64,000 bases of DNA from Arsenophonus nilaparvatae (GTDB lineage Bacteria > Pseudomonadota > Gammaproteobacteria > Enterobacterales > Enterobacteriaceae). Under the pieces are notes generated by a model that worked only from the letters and a program-made list of their open reading frames with translations, did not search any database and was not told the DNA's origin. Every line of letters starts with the position of its first letter. Within the stretch, counting starts at the first letter, position 1. The position numbers and the translations under genes are program-made. The stretch lies in assembly GCF_000757905.1 (NCBI RefSeq), contig NZ_JRLH01000001.1. One strand, 5' to 3'. Of the stretch, positions 1 through 9,094 are shown one piece after another.

Positions 1-1067
1 AGAAAGAATATTTTGATGTAAAAAGTATGTCATGGCAGATTGGCAGTGAATTACAAGGAAAACCGGAAGATCTACTACAAGATCCAGTTGTGATGATGTC
101 GGTAACCGAGCAGCAAAAATATCTGCTTCAGCTGCATGAAGATATTGATAATCAATGCGGAGCAAAGGGAGATGACTATAGTAAAATCGAAGAATATAAG
201 CGAGCTGATAGGATATTGTCTGTTGGCAAATACTGGACTGGGCCTAATATGAATACCGATTATCATCACGGCTCAGAAATTATGAAAGAACATCTGATTA
301 AAAATACCCGCTATATGATTAGGATCTCGCAGCAAGATTTAATTAGTGCATGGAAAAAAAGATGGGTTGATCATACTGTTTGCCGGTGGCTTATTGAAGC
401 ATTGCTTGCTAATAAATCATTACAACTCCATGTGGTTGTGTCTCCTTTGGATGCCGCCACCGGGGCAGCGGGTGATCAATACTCTTTTGGCTCCGGTGCT
501 GAACGAACTTTTGAATTGTTAAAATATTACATCACTCATGATCTTGATACCGATGAATTATTGAGTGATGAAAATGGCGATCGTGCTGATGCATTGAAGC
601 GAGTATTGATAGCGCCTTTTTTTTTCACTGATAGGCTATCAGAACAGCAAACTACGGAGGGAAAAACCTATCAATGGCCGAATCTCGATTTGGCGGCATA
701 TACCGCCACGCTTAAGCAGCAGCCTCTGGCAAAAAAGCCGCCATTACGAGGTATAATTGGTAGTTCTCTTATGTCAACCATTGAAGGCAGTGGGTTTATT
801 TACCCTAAGGTGCCGGCTGCTCCGGCAAATCATGCCAAGTTAATGATTATTGACGATGAACTATATGTTGTCGGCTCTGACAATCTTTATCCAGGTCATC
901 TTTCTGAGTTTAATTATGTGGTAGAAGGCAAAAAGGCGGTGGAAGAATTAATTGCAGAATATTGGCAGCAGGTATGGAAATACTCAAGTCCCCATGTTTT
1001 TCCCAAGTTAAATCAAGATTTGTATTGTTCATCTGGCAATGCCAATCAGACAAAAAATAGTTTGTAA
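1..1067 (+). CDS. Phospholipase D-family protein, 5'-truncated by the window edge (Ymt/Tle5-like)
   Basis: The reading frame is open back to base 3, so the ATG at 27 is probably internal and the gene starts outside the window. The visible 346 residues hold one HKD motif: H269, K271 and D276 in NHAKLMIIDDE, followed by GSDN at 283-286, the usual second half of the phospholipase D active site. The segment YMIRISQQDLI near residue 97 resembles the start of the second PLD half, so the first HKD should lie upstream. PLD proteins of this size include Yersinia murine toxin and Tle5-type type VI secretion effectors that attack phospholipids. No neighbour here confirms secretion. The gene is convergent with ygiC and is not part of the E. 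coli-like order that follows. Family assignment is firm; toxin role is inference. Confidence 0.75.
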   Translation, partial: KEYFDVKSMSWQIGSELQGKPEDLLQDPVVMMSVTEQQKYLLQLHEDIDNQCGAKGDDYSKIEEYKRADRILSVGKYWTGPNMNTDYHHGSEIMKEHLIKNTRYMIRISQQDLISAWKKRWVDHTVCRWLIEALLANKSLQLHVVVSPLDAATGAAGDQYSFGSGAERTFELLKYYITHDLDTDELLSDENGDRADALKRVLIAPFFFTDRLSEQQTTEGKTYQWPNLDLAAYTATLKQQPLAKKPPLRGIIGSSLMSTIEGSGFIYPKVPAAPANHAKLMIIDDELYVVGSDNLYPGHLSEFNYVVEGKKAVEELIAEYWQQVWKYSSPHVFPKLNQDLYCSSGNANQTKNSL

Positions 1068-1134
1068 ATAATTAGCTGGCAATGGAATTTTACTTGTTAT
1101 TTTTTCAACTCATTAGTCATAATAGTAAAAACAG

Positions 1135-1164
1135 CAAGATAATGATTGCTTTATCATTATCTTG
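1135..1164 (-). terminator. Hairpin terminator between the PLD gene and ygiC
   Basis: A perfect 12-bp inverted repeat (1135-1146 with 1153-1164) encloses a 6-base loop. Read on the minus strand it is followed, after a short CTG, by five T, so it suits the end of the ygiB-ygiC transcript. On the plus strand the following T run is weak, although it may also stop the PLD transcript. Confidence 0.6.
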
Positions 1165-1181
1165 TTCTTATGTTGCATGGA

Positions 1182-2351
1182 TTAATTTAGAATAATATGC
1201 GGGTAAAAGCGGGATAGATCTTGGGTAATTAATTGTTTGTCTTCTCGAATACCAATTCCTGCCGGTTGATCATTTACCAGCCAACTACCGATTAATGTAT
1301 AGTTATTTTCAAATTGTGGTAGCGGATAAAATTGTTGAATAATCATCCCCTCTTCGCCATATGGACCGTCTACTGAGGCAATTTCACGTTCATTATCGAT
1401 GATACGAATATTTGCTCCTTCTCGTGAAAAAATAGGTTTGATTACATAGCTGTCCAGTTTTGGCGGATTAGCTTCTGCAAAATAGGCCGGTAACAAATTG
1501 GGGTGATTAGGAAACATTTCCCATAGCATAGGTAGTAATGCTTTGTTAGAAATAATGCTTTTCCAAGCAGGTTCTAACCACCTTACGCCAGCATCTGCTA
1601 ACTTAGTAGAAAAAATCTCTCTAAACATAAATTCCCAAGGATATAATTTAAACAGATTGCTAATAACTTGGTTATTAGGATCGGTAAACTGTCCTTTTTC
1701 ACCTAAACCGATTTGATCAATATAGAGAAATTCGGTGGGAATATTGGCTTCGTGAGCACAGTCTTGTAGGTATTGTATAGTGCCGCGATCTTCGTCACTA
1801 TCTTGGCAGCAGCTGAAATGTAACCAGTTAAAACCAAATGATTCACGCAAAAACGCAAAGCGTTCAATAAGTTGTTCTTGTATGCTATTAAATTGATCAG
1901 CATTTGCTGGCAAATTGCCAGCATTGATTTGATCTTCTAACCAAATCCACTGAAAAAATGCGGTTTCATATAAAGATGTTGGTGTATCTGCATTATTTTC
2001 TAATAATTTTGCAGGTCTTTTACCGTCATAAGCTAAATCCAATCGAGAATAAAGTGAAGGTTGGTTAGTTTTCCATGAGTGATTAACAAATTCCCAACAA
2101 TGTTTAGGGATCTGAAATTTTATCAATAATTCCTCGTTACTAACCACTTTTTCGACCACTTGCAGGCACATTTGATGTAATTCAGCGGTGGTTGCTTCAA
2201 GATCTTCGATTTGTTGCATAGTAAATTGGTAATAGGCATTTTCACACCAGTAAGGTTCACCGTATAAGGTGTGAAAATGAAAACCAAATTCAGCTGCCTT
2301 TTCTTTCCAATCAGGGCGTTCAGTGATGGGCATCCTTATCATCGCTATCAA
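1182..2351 (-). CDS. ygiC: Glutathionylspermidine synthase-like ATP-grasp protein YgiC
   Basis: The 389-residue protein matches E. coli YgiC (386 aa) along its length, including the N-terminal ITERPDWKEKA and GEPYWCE blocks and the C-terminal ATP-grasp part with KPIFSREGAN and GSWLVNDQPAGIGIRED. The family resembles the synthetase domain of glutathionylspermidine synthase and forms a C-N bond using ATP; the physiological substrate of YgiC is not settled. The start overlaps the ygiB stop codon by four bases (ATGA), so the two are translationally coupled. The exact start could be one of several Met codons in the first seven residues. Confidence 0.93.
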   Translation of the reverse strand: MIAMIRMPITERPDWKEKAAEFGFHFHTLYGEPYWCENAYYQFTMQQIEDLEATTAELHQMCLQVVEKVVSNEELLIKFQIPKHCWEFVNHSWKTNQPSLYSRLDLAYDGKRPAKLLENNADTPTSLYETAFFQWIWLEDQINAGNLPANADQFNSIQEQLIERFAFLRESFGFNWLHFSCCQDSDEDRGTIQYLQDCAHEANIPTEFLYIDQIGLGEKGQFTDPNNQVISNLFKLYPWEFMFREIFSTKLADAGVRWLEPAWKSIISNKALLPMLWEMFPNHPNLLPAYFAEANPPKLDSYVIKPIFSREGANIRIIDNEREIASVDGPYGEEGMIIQQFYPLPQFENNYTLIGSWLVNDQPAGIGIREDKQLITQDLSRFYPHIILN

Positions 2352-3079
2352 CCTCCCATAGAACGCTGAGAAGGCGTTGTGGCACTTTGACGCTGCATGC
2401 GAGTCTGTTGTTTAGCGACTGATTCACCGAAACCGCCACGAGTGATAGTGGTGGTCGTTGCCGGTTTAGGAGCAAGAGCTGATGGAGGTACGGCCATAGT
2501 TCTACCTCCCGCTACAGCCGGTCCATAGTTTTTGCCACTAGCATCAACAAATTTTCCATTGGCGGGACTTGCAGGATTGCTTGAGCTAAAGAGAGGTTGC
2601 GCTGCAGGGGCTGGCGCAGCTGTACCACCACCCATTAGACGTCCCATCATGTAACCTGCCATTAATGGCATCCAGAAGCTACCACTTTGTCCACTAGCTT
2701 GATTTTCTGTCGCTAAACCAGCTTGAGCTTGAGATGCAGTTTGGGTTGTAGTTGTGGTTTGAGTGGGAGCCTGAGTACATTTTTCTTCCCCAAATTCGGC
2801 CACACAATCTTCACGTGTCGCATATTTAGGTGCAGTTTTAGCCTCTTCCTGCAATGCATTTTTATAAGCCAGCGAACATTGTTCACTTTGAGCCGGGTTT
2901 TTTTGGGCACAATCCTCTGCGTTAGTATATAAAGAGACGGTTTCGTCGCTTTGCTCACAAGCGGACAACATAAATACCGTACTAATAGCTAAGGCAACAG
3001 GTGCTAAGCGGTAGACGCGCCAGCTTTTGCGAAAAGCACCTTGATTAATATTTTTCGTGCGCTTTATTTTCATCATCAT
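2348..3079 (-). CDS. ygiB: DUF1190 lipoprotein YgiB
   Basis: A 243-residue protein with a basic N-terminus, a hydrophobic stretch and a lipobox (LSAC, Cys near residue 41), as expected for a DUF1190-family lipoprotein. A Cys/Glu-rich part with paired DC and CTQ motifs follows, then a low-complexity Gln/Thr/Ala stretch and a Gly-rich MAGYMMGRLMGGG segment, features shared with E. coli YgiB. It lies between tolC and ygiC and is coupled to ygiC. In E. coli the tolC-ygiBC genes are linked, which suggests an envelope role; the molecular function is unknown. Confidence 0.9.
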   Translation of the reverse strand: MMMKIKRTKNINQGAFRKSWRVYRLAPVALAISTVFMLSACEQSDETVSLYTNAEDCAQKNPAQSEQCSLAYKNALQEEAKTAPKYATREDCVAEFGEEKCTQAPTQTTTTTQTASQAQAGLATENQASGQSGSFWMPLMAGYMMGRLMGGGTAAPAPAAQPLFSSSNPASPANGKFVDASGKNYGPAVAGGRTMAVPPSALAPKPATTTTITRGGFGESVAKQQTRMQRQSATTPSQRSMGG

Positions 3080-3244
3080 TTACCTATCCTAAAGGTCGAA
3101 ATAAAAATCGTGAAACTAGGATAGAATAGGGTAATTACGCTGGAAATTAAAGCATAAAACGGTTAGAAAGATGGCTATCAACCTGATTATTTATTTTAAG
3201 TGGTAAAAATACAACTTTTCTAATTAAATTTCGTTACAATAAAA

Positions 3245-3267
3245 AATACCCACAATATATGGGTATT
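3245..3267 (-). terminator. Intrinsic terminator after tolC
   Basis: An 8-bp perfect stem (AATACCCA with TGGGTATT) around a 7-base loop. On the minus strand, 17 bases after the tolC stop, the stem is followed by a T-rich tract (TTTTATT). Some read-through into ygiB-ygiC would be needed if they lack their own promoter. Confidence 0.75.
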
Positions 3268-3284
3268 AATAGTGGGTTATTTAT

Positions 3285-4670
3285 TTAGTGTATTTGCGGA
3301 ACACTCATCGGATTGATAATAGCATCCGGTGAGGTGGATAATGTTTTTCCTAAGCTACTATTTAAACGGAGCAGATCGCCTTCATTTAAAGTCCCACGGG
3401 CATACTGAATTTTCAAATCATTAATCAAATAATCATAACGTGCATTGGCTAAATTCTGTTTCGCCTGAAAAAGGGCTGTTGTTGCGTTCAATACATCCAC
3501 GATAGTCCGAGTGCCGACTTGATAGCCTGCTTCCATCGCATCTAACGAACTTTGTGCTGAAACAACCAATTGTTGGTAGGCTTTAATGCTACTAATAGAA
3601 GAAATCACATTATTATAGGAAGAGCGTACTATCTGAATAACATTGCGATAAGTACTTTCAAGCTGTTCACTGGCACTAATATAACCATACTGTGCTTGCT
3701 CAACGCGTGAGTTAGTTCGGCCACCTGTATATAAAGGCACACTCAACGTTAATCCGACACTATTTTGGCCAGTATAGCTAGGACCATTTCTATTCCATAT
3801 TTGTTGATTAGCACTACCATGATACTGGGTGTTACTAACACCGGTTGACGCTTCTAATCCAAGGGTAGGTAAATGTCCTGATTGTTCATAACGAATATTT
3901 TCTCGCGCCAGATCTTGTGATAAACGGGCGCTAAGTAAACTTAAGTTGCGTGTTTCAGCATCTTTTAATAGCTTCTCTACTCGTGCGGGTGTCTGGGTAC
4001 TGAAATGAGCAATATTTAAAGCCGCTAATTGACTGTAATAGATGCCGCTAACTTGACGTAACTTTTCCAGCGAATTTTCTAATTGATTACGGCTCGATAC
4101 TTCTTGAGCTAATACGCTGTCATAATTAGCGCGGGCGTTTTGTACATCGGTAATCGCGACTAATCCTACGTTGAAACGTTGGGTTGTTTGATCTAACTGG
4201 CGATAAACGGCTTTTTTCTGTGCTTCAATATAGTCTAATAAGTCAATAGCACGTAATACGTCAAAATAAGCTGTGGCGGTATCAAGAATTAATTTTTGTT
4301 GGTTAGTTTGATAAGTTACATCTGCAATACCGGCGGTTTTTTCCTGCATGTCTAACTGTTGCCATTTTGACATATCAAAGATGGTTTGGGTTAGTTTAAG
4401 ATTGGCGCCAAGTTGGTTGTTTTCCGTGTCACGATTATCACGATAACCGCTGTTATAGGTGAAATTTGCGCCTAAACCTAACTGTGGTAGCAAAGGACTA
4501 CGAGATTCATTAATTTTTTCAAATGCTTGATTACGTTCTGCTAGCGATTTACGTAAATCTGGATTACTTTCTTTTGCTTTCTGATAGACTTGCAATAAAT
4601 TTTCAGCTTGTCCAGTGGCACTTAGTCCAACTAGGCTAATGGTGATAAAAAGAGAGATAAATTTTTTCAT
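3285..4670 (-). CDS. tolC: Outer-membrane efflux channel TolC
   Basis: TolC forms the trimeric outer-membrane and periplasmic tunnel used by RND efflux pumps and type I secretion. The protein has a signal peptide (MKKFISLFITISLVGLSATGQA), then ENLLQVYQKAKESNPDLR and the two repeated coiled-coil/barrel halves typical of the family, with YDYLINDLKIQYARGTL near the C-terminus. I chose the ATG at 4670 because it begins the signal peptide and has AGGAAT six bases upstream; the frame is open seven codons further back. At 461 residues it lacks most of the variable C-terminal tail of E. coli TolC (493 aa precursor). It is divergent from nudF, as in E. coli. Confidence 0.97.
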   Translation of the reverse strand: MKKFISLFITISLVGLSATGQAENLLQVYQKAKESNPDLRKSLAERNQAFEKINESRSPLLPQLGLGANFTYNSGYRDNRDTENNQLGANLKLTQTIFDMSKWQQLDMQEKTAGIADVTYQTNQQKLILDTATAYFDVLRAIDLLDYIEAQKKAVYRQLDQTTQRFNVGLVAITDVQNARANYDSVLAQEVSSRNQLENSLEKLRQVSGIYYSQLAALNIAHFSTQTPARVEKLLKDAETRNLSLLSARLSQDLARENIRYEQSGHLPTLGLEASTGVSNTQYHGSANQQIWNRNGPSYTGQNSVGLTLSVPLYTGGRTNSRVEQAQYGYISASEQLESTYRNVIQIVRSSYNNVISSISSIKAYQQLVVSAQSSLDAMEAGYQVGTRTIVDVLNATTALFQAKQNLANARYDYLINDLKIQYARGTLNEGDLLRLNSSLGKTLSTSPDAIINPMSVPQIH

Positions 4671-4890
4671 TCTGATTCCTTGATTATACAATTTTTTGCT
4701 TTAGTTATCTCAGAAAAACATGAACACCGCTAATTTTAGCAGAATATGTCATTATTCCATGGTAGCTGTTTGTGCCATCTATCATGTTAAATCTGGCCAA
4801 TGCTACATTATTTATAAGCTAATTTCCTTAAAAAACGTTATACAAGTCTCACTTTTTGTCAGTTAGTGCATATAAATTCAGAGAGTTTCT

Positions 4891-5538
4891 ATGAGCGATA
4901 AAAAAAATTTACCTTTCAAGTTTAGCCAAAATGATGTGGAAATTACCGCTAAATTCGATCTTTATAATGGTTTTTTTCGTTTTGTTGAATACCGTTTTCG
5001 ACATAAGTTGTTTAATGGTGGTTGGAGCAAGGAAATTCGGCGAGAAGTTTTGGAGCGGGGTAATGCTGGCGTTATTTTACCCTATGATCCCTGTCTTGAT
5101 AAGGTAGTGTTAGTCGAACAAGTACGGATCCCGGCGATGGATACGAGCGAAACACCGTGGTTGTTAGAAGTTATTGCTGGCATGGTAGAACAAAATGAAA
5201 ACTTAGAACAGCTAGTTCGTCGCGAAGCAAAAGAAGAAGCGGGTATTACCATTCAGCGTTGTTACTATGCTCTAAGTTATCTTACCAGCCCGGGGGGTAC
5301 AACTGAGCGTATTTATGTTCATATCGGTGAAATTGATGCATCTGCTATCAAACCCGGCAGTGTACATGGATTAAGCAGTGAAAATGAAGATATTCGTGTC
5401 CATGTTGTTAGTCGTGAACAAGCTTATCAATGGATGGAGTTAGGGGTAATTGATAATGCGGCTACCGTAATCGCAATACAATGGTTACAATTAAATCATC
5501 TTAGGTTGAAAAATAACTGGTTGAAGAACTTAAAATAA
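4891..5538 (+). CDS. nudF: ADP-ribose pyrophosphatase (Nudix)
   Basis: Hydrolyses ADP-ribose to AMP and ribose 5-phosphate. The Nudix box spans residues 97-119, from GMVEQNENLE to REAKEEAGI, with the REAKEE metal ligands intact. The length (215 aa) fits E. coli NudF (209 aa). The gene is divergent from tolC and upstream of cpdA. In E. coli yqiB lies between nudF and cpdA; here only about 100 bases separate them, so yqiB has been lost. Confidence 0.95.
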   Translation: MSDKKNLPFKFSQNDVEITAKFDLYNGFFRFVEYRFRHKLFNGGWSKEIRREVLERGNAGVILPYDPCLDKVVLVEQVRIPAMDTSETPWLLEVIAGMVEQNENLEQLVRREAKEEAGITIQRCYYALSYLTSPGGTTERIYVHIGEIDASAIKPGSVHGLSSENEDIRVHVVSREQAYQWMELGVIDNAATVIAIQWLQLNHLRLKNNWLKNLK

Positions 5539-5642
5539 CGGTTTGTCATAACATGAAAAAGAAGTGTGTATCAGCCTACAGATATTAATAAAGTATTAAT
5601 GTTAAAATAACGTATAAAGTAGGTAGAAACTAAGGAAATTGC

Positions 5643-6482
5643 TTGGATAGTCTGTTTAAATTAACAACAAAGCAAAAAAGCCTGGTGAGGATCTTGCAAA
5701 TTACCGATACTCACCTTTTTGCTAATGTTGATGATACTCTACTTGGCGTCAATACTTTTGGTAGTTTTCATGCAGTAATTGATGCAATTTTAGCGCGCAA
5801 TGAAAATGTTGACTTGGTTGTTGCTACCGGTGATTTGGTTCAAGATCAATCGGCATCAGCTTATCAGCATTTTGCGGAAGGGATCAAACGATTATCTGCT
5901 CCTTGTGTTTGGTTGCCGGGCAATCACGATTATCAACCGGCAATGGTTGCTACTTTAGCAAAAGCAGGAATTTTACCCTCTAAGCAGGTGCTAATTAATG
6001 ATAATTGGCAAATCCTGATGTTGGACAGCCAAATTCAAGGTGCTGTGCATGGAAAATTATCTAAGCAACAGCTGTTATGGATGAAACGCTGTTTTGATGC
6101 ATACAGGGAGCGTAGTCATTTACTAATGTTACATCATCATCCTTTGCCTTCGGGTTGTACCTGGCTTGATCAACATAGCTTGCGTAACTCTCATATTTTG
6201 GCTGACTATTTAAATCAATATCAACAAGTTAAAGCGATTTTATGTGGGCATATTCACCAAGAAATAGATGAATATTGGCAAGGGGTTCGTATGATGGCAA
6301 CACCATCAACCTGTATACAATTTAAACCTCATTGTACTAATTTCACATTAGATACAATGGCACCGGGGTGGCGTTATCTTGAGCTTTCTATCAATGATAA
6401 CGGTGAAAATGTGTTGGATACACAAGTTTTCAGATTGGATAGTGATAAATTTCGCCCAGATTTCGACTCAGGTGGTTATTAA
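5643..6482 (+). CDS. cpdA: 3',5'-cyclic AMP phosphodiesterase CpdA
   Basis: A metallophosphoesterase that hydrolyses cAMP and so tunes CRP-dependent regulation. Metal-binding motifs appear in order: TDTH (D22, H24), GDLVQD (D64), GNHD (N94, H95), HHHPLP and GHIHQE. The start is TTG at 5643, supported by AAGGAA eight bases upstream and by similarity of MDSLFKL...RILQITDTHLF to E. coli CpdA. Length 279 aa against 275 in E. coli. The stop overlaps the yqiA start by one base, so the two are probably co-transcribed. Confidence 0.96.
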   Translation: MDSLFKLTTKQKSLVRILQITDTHLFANVDDTLLGVNTFGSFHAVIDAILARNENVDLVVATGDLVQDQSASAYQHFAEGIKRLSAPCVWLPGNHDYQPAMVATLAKAGILPSKQVLINDNWQILMLDSQIQGAVHGKLSKQQLLWMKRCFDAYRERSHLLMLHHHPLPSGCTWLDQHSLRNSHILADYLNQYQQVKAILCGHIHQEIDEYWQGVRMMATPSTCIQFKPHCTNFTLDTMAPGWRYLELSINDNGENVLDTQVFRLDSDKFRPDFDSGGY

Positions 6483-7066
6483 TGTCAACATTAATTTATA
6501 TACATGGTTTTAATAGTTCCCCCTTATCGCAGAAGGCAAATAGCTTAAAAACTTGGCTAGAGCGACAACATCCAGCAGTTAATATGTTGATACCCCAGCT
6601 TCCTTGTTATCCAGCAGAAGCGATTGAGTTATTACAGAATCTCGTAGCAGTCCATGCGGGAGAGCAGATTGGGTTGTTAGGTTCTTCATTGGGCGGTTAT
6701 TTTGCTATTTGGTTATCGCAGAAATTTAATTTACCCGCTGTGGTTGTCAATCCAGCGGTACGTCCTTTTGATTTGTTTGAGCAGTATTTAGGTGAGCAAG
6801 TCAATCCTTATACAAAGGAACGCTACATTTTACGATCCCACCATTTAAATGAACTACAAGCAATACAAATTGATGTATTAACCGCGCCTGATTTGATTTG
6901 GCTATTACAACAAACAGGTGATGAAATATTGGACTATCGTCAAGCTGTTACCTATCTTATGGAGTGTAAGCAAACAATAGCGCCAGGAGGTAACCATGCT
7001 TTTGTTGGATTTGACTACTATTTTCCACAAATTATGCGTTTTTTAGCTTTGGCAAAGACAAAATAA
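6482..7066 (+). CDS. yqiA: Alpha/beta-hydrolase esterase YqiA
   Basis: A small esterase of the UPF0227 alpha/beta-hydrolase family (194 aa, E. coli 193). The N-terminal IYIHGFNSSP and the nucleophile elbow GSSLG (S69) are clear; GGNHAFVGFD near the C-terminus supplies the catalytic His. The start codon overlaps the cpdA stop by one base (TAATG). It lies just before parE, as in E. coli; its natural substrate is unknown. Confidence 0.94.
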   Translation: MSTLIYIHGFNSSPLSQKANSLKTWLERQHPAVNMLIPQLPCYPAEAIELLQNLVAVHAGEQIGLLGSSLGGYFAIWLSQKFNLPAVVVNPAVRPFDLFEQYLGEQVNPYTKERYILRSHHLNELQAIQIDVLTAPDLIWLLQQTGDEILDYRQAVTYLMECKQTIAPGGNHAFVGFDYYFPQIMRFLALAKTK

Positions 7067-7162
7067 GTAAAAAATTATCCAAAATAGCTAAATGATTGTT
7101 ATTATCATCAGTATCTCAGCATTTATTTGCCTAATTAATCGTCAATTACCGCAGAAAATAAT

Positions 7163-9058
7163 ATGACTCAATCTAGTTATAATGCAGAGGCAATCGAGGT
7201 CCTCAGTGGTTTAGAACCTGTACGTCGTCGTCCAGGCATGTACACCGATACTTCTCGACCAAATCACCTGGCACAGGAAGTAATTGATAATAGCGTGGAT
7301 GAGGCGCTTGCCGGTTATGCTAAACGTATCGATGTAATCTTGTATGAAGATCAGTCACTGGAAGTGATTGATGATGGCCGAGGTATGCCGGTTGATATTC
7401 ATCCAGAAAAGAAGGTACCGGCTGTAGAGCTGATTTTGGGGCAGTTACATGCCGGGGGAAAATTTTCTAATAAAAATTATCAATTTTCTGGCGGGCTACA
7501 TGGTGTTGGTATTTCAGTGGTCAATGCATTATCAAAACGTATTGAAGTAACTGTTAGTCGTGATAGCCAAATATATCGAATTGCTTTTGAAAATGGTGAA
7601 AAAGTTCAGGAACTTGAGGTTATTGGTAGTTGTGCTAAACGCACGACCGGTACCGGTGTCCGTTTTTGGCCTGATAGCCATTTTTTTGACAACCCACGCT
7701 TTTCCATTTCGCGTTTAGTGCACGTATTAAAAGCCAAGGCTGTGCTATGCCCTGGTGTTGAAATCGTCTTTAAGGATAAAATAAATAATACTGAGCAGAC
7801 ATGGCGTTATAACGATGGCTTGACCGACTATCTAATGGAAGCAGTGAACGGCTTAGTGACTTTACCTGAGAAAGCGTTTGTTGGTAATTTTGCCGGCCAA
7901 ATAGAAATGGTCGATTGGGCTCTGCTTTGGTTACCAGAAGGTGGAGAACTATTAACCGAAAGTTATGTTAACCTTATTCCAACCCCACAGGGGGGTACCC
8001 ATGTTAATGGGTTACGCCAGGGCTTACTGGATGCGATGAGGGAGTTTTGTGAATACCGTAATTTACTTCCGCGCGGTGTTAAATTGACCGGTGATGATAT
8101 TTGGGAACGCTGTGCTTATGTCTTATCAGTCAAAATGCAAGATCCACAATTTGCCGGCCAAACCAAAGAACGTCTTTCTTCTCGCCAGAGTGCTGCGTTT
8201 GTTTCCGGTGTAGTAAAAGATGCTTTTAGTTTGTGGTTAAACCAAAATGTTCAAGAAGCTGAGCAATTAGCGGAACTCACTATTTCAAGTGCACAAAGGC
8301 GTCTGCGAGCAGCGAAAAAAGTCGTGCGCAAGAAACTGACCAGCGGGCCTGCGTTGCCCGGCAAGTTAGCTGATTGTACTTCTCAAGATCTTAATTTTAC
8401 TGAGCTATTTTTAGTTGAAGGAGATTCAGCCGGCGGCTCGGCTAAGCAGGCTCGTGATCGAGAATATCAGGCGATTATGCCGCTAAGAGGGAAAATATTG
8501 AATACTTGGGAAGTCTCTTCCGATGAGGTTTTAGCTTCACAGGAAGTCCATGATATTTCAGTAGCTATTGGTATTGATCCAGACAGCGATGATCTTAGCC
8601 AACTCCGTTACGGTAAGATTTGTGTGCTTGCCGATGCAGATTCAGATGGATTGCATATTGCAACCTTACTCTGCGCGCTTTTTGTTCGCCACTTTCCCGC
8701 TTTAGTAAAAGCAGGCCATATTTATATTGCTATGCCACCCTTATACCGTATTGATCTAGGTAAAGAAGTCTATTATGCCCTCGATGAAGGTGAAAAAGCT
8801 GCGGTCCTCGACAGACTAAGCTATAAGCGCGGCAAACCGAATGTCCAGCGTTTTAAAGGGTTAGGCGAAATGAATCCGACTCAATTACGTGAAACCACAC
8901 TTGATCCCAATACACGACGTTTAGTGCAGCTCATTATTAATGATGAGAATTATCAAGAAACACTAGCGATGATGGATATGTTATTGGCGAAAAAACGGGC
9001 AGAAGATCGTCGAAATTGGTTACAAGATAAAGGCGATGCGATAGAAATTGAAGTGTAA
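7163..9058 (+). CDS. parE: DNA topoisomerase IV subunit B (ParE)
   Basis: The ATPase subunit of topoisomerase IV, which unlinks daughter chromosomes. It carries the GHKL ATPase N-domain (EVIDNSVDEA, DDGRGMPV, GGLHGVGISVVNA), the transducer, and a TOPRIM domain with LVEGDSAGGSAKQ and DADSDGLH. It ends with the QRFKGLGEMNP block. Length 631 aa against 630 in E. coli. The quinolone-related region around MPLRGKILN looks ordinary. parC follows after 36 bases, so the two subunits are likely one transcript. Confidence 0.98.
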   Translation: MTQSSYNAEAIEVLSGLEPVRRRPGMYTDTSRPNHLAQEVIDNSVDEALAGYAKRIDVILYEDQSLEVIDDGRGMPVDIHPEKKVPAVELILGQLHAGGKFSNKNYQFSGGLHGVGISVVNALSKRIEVTVSRDSQIYRIAFENGEKVQELEVIGSCAKRTTGTGVRFWPDSHFFDNPRFSISRLVHVLKAKAVLCPGVEIVFKDKINNTEQTWRYNDGLTDYLMEAVNGLVTLPEKAFVGNFAGQIEMVDWALLWLPEGGELLTESYVNLIPTPQGGTHVNGLRQGLLDAMREFCEYRNLLPRGVKLTGDDIWERCAYVLSVKMQDPQFAGQTKERLSSRQSAAFVSGVVKDAFSLWLNQNVQEAEQLAELTISSAQRRLRAAKKVVRKKLTSGPALPGKLADCTSQDLNFTELFLVEGDSAGGSAKQARDREYQAIMPLRGKILNTWEVSSDEVLASQEVHDISVAIGIDPDSDDLSQLRYGKICVLADADSDGLHIATLLCALFVRHFPALVKAGHIYIAMPPLYRIDLGKEVYYALDEGEKAAVLDRLSYKRGKPNVQRFKGLGEMNPTQLRETTLDPNTRRLVQLIINDENYQETLAMMDMLLAKKRAEDRRNWLQDKGDAIEIEV

Positions 9059-9094
9059 TCGACACTGTTAACCAGAGATTAAGGAATCAAATGA

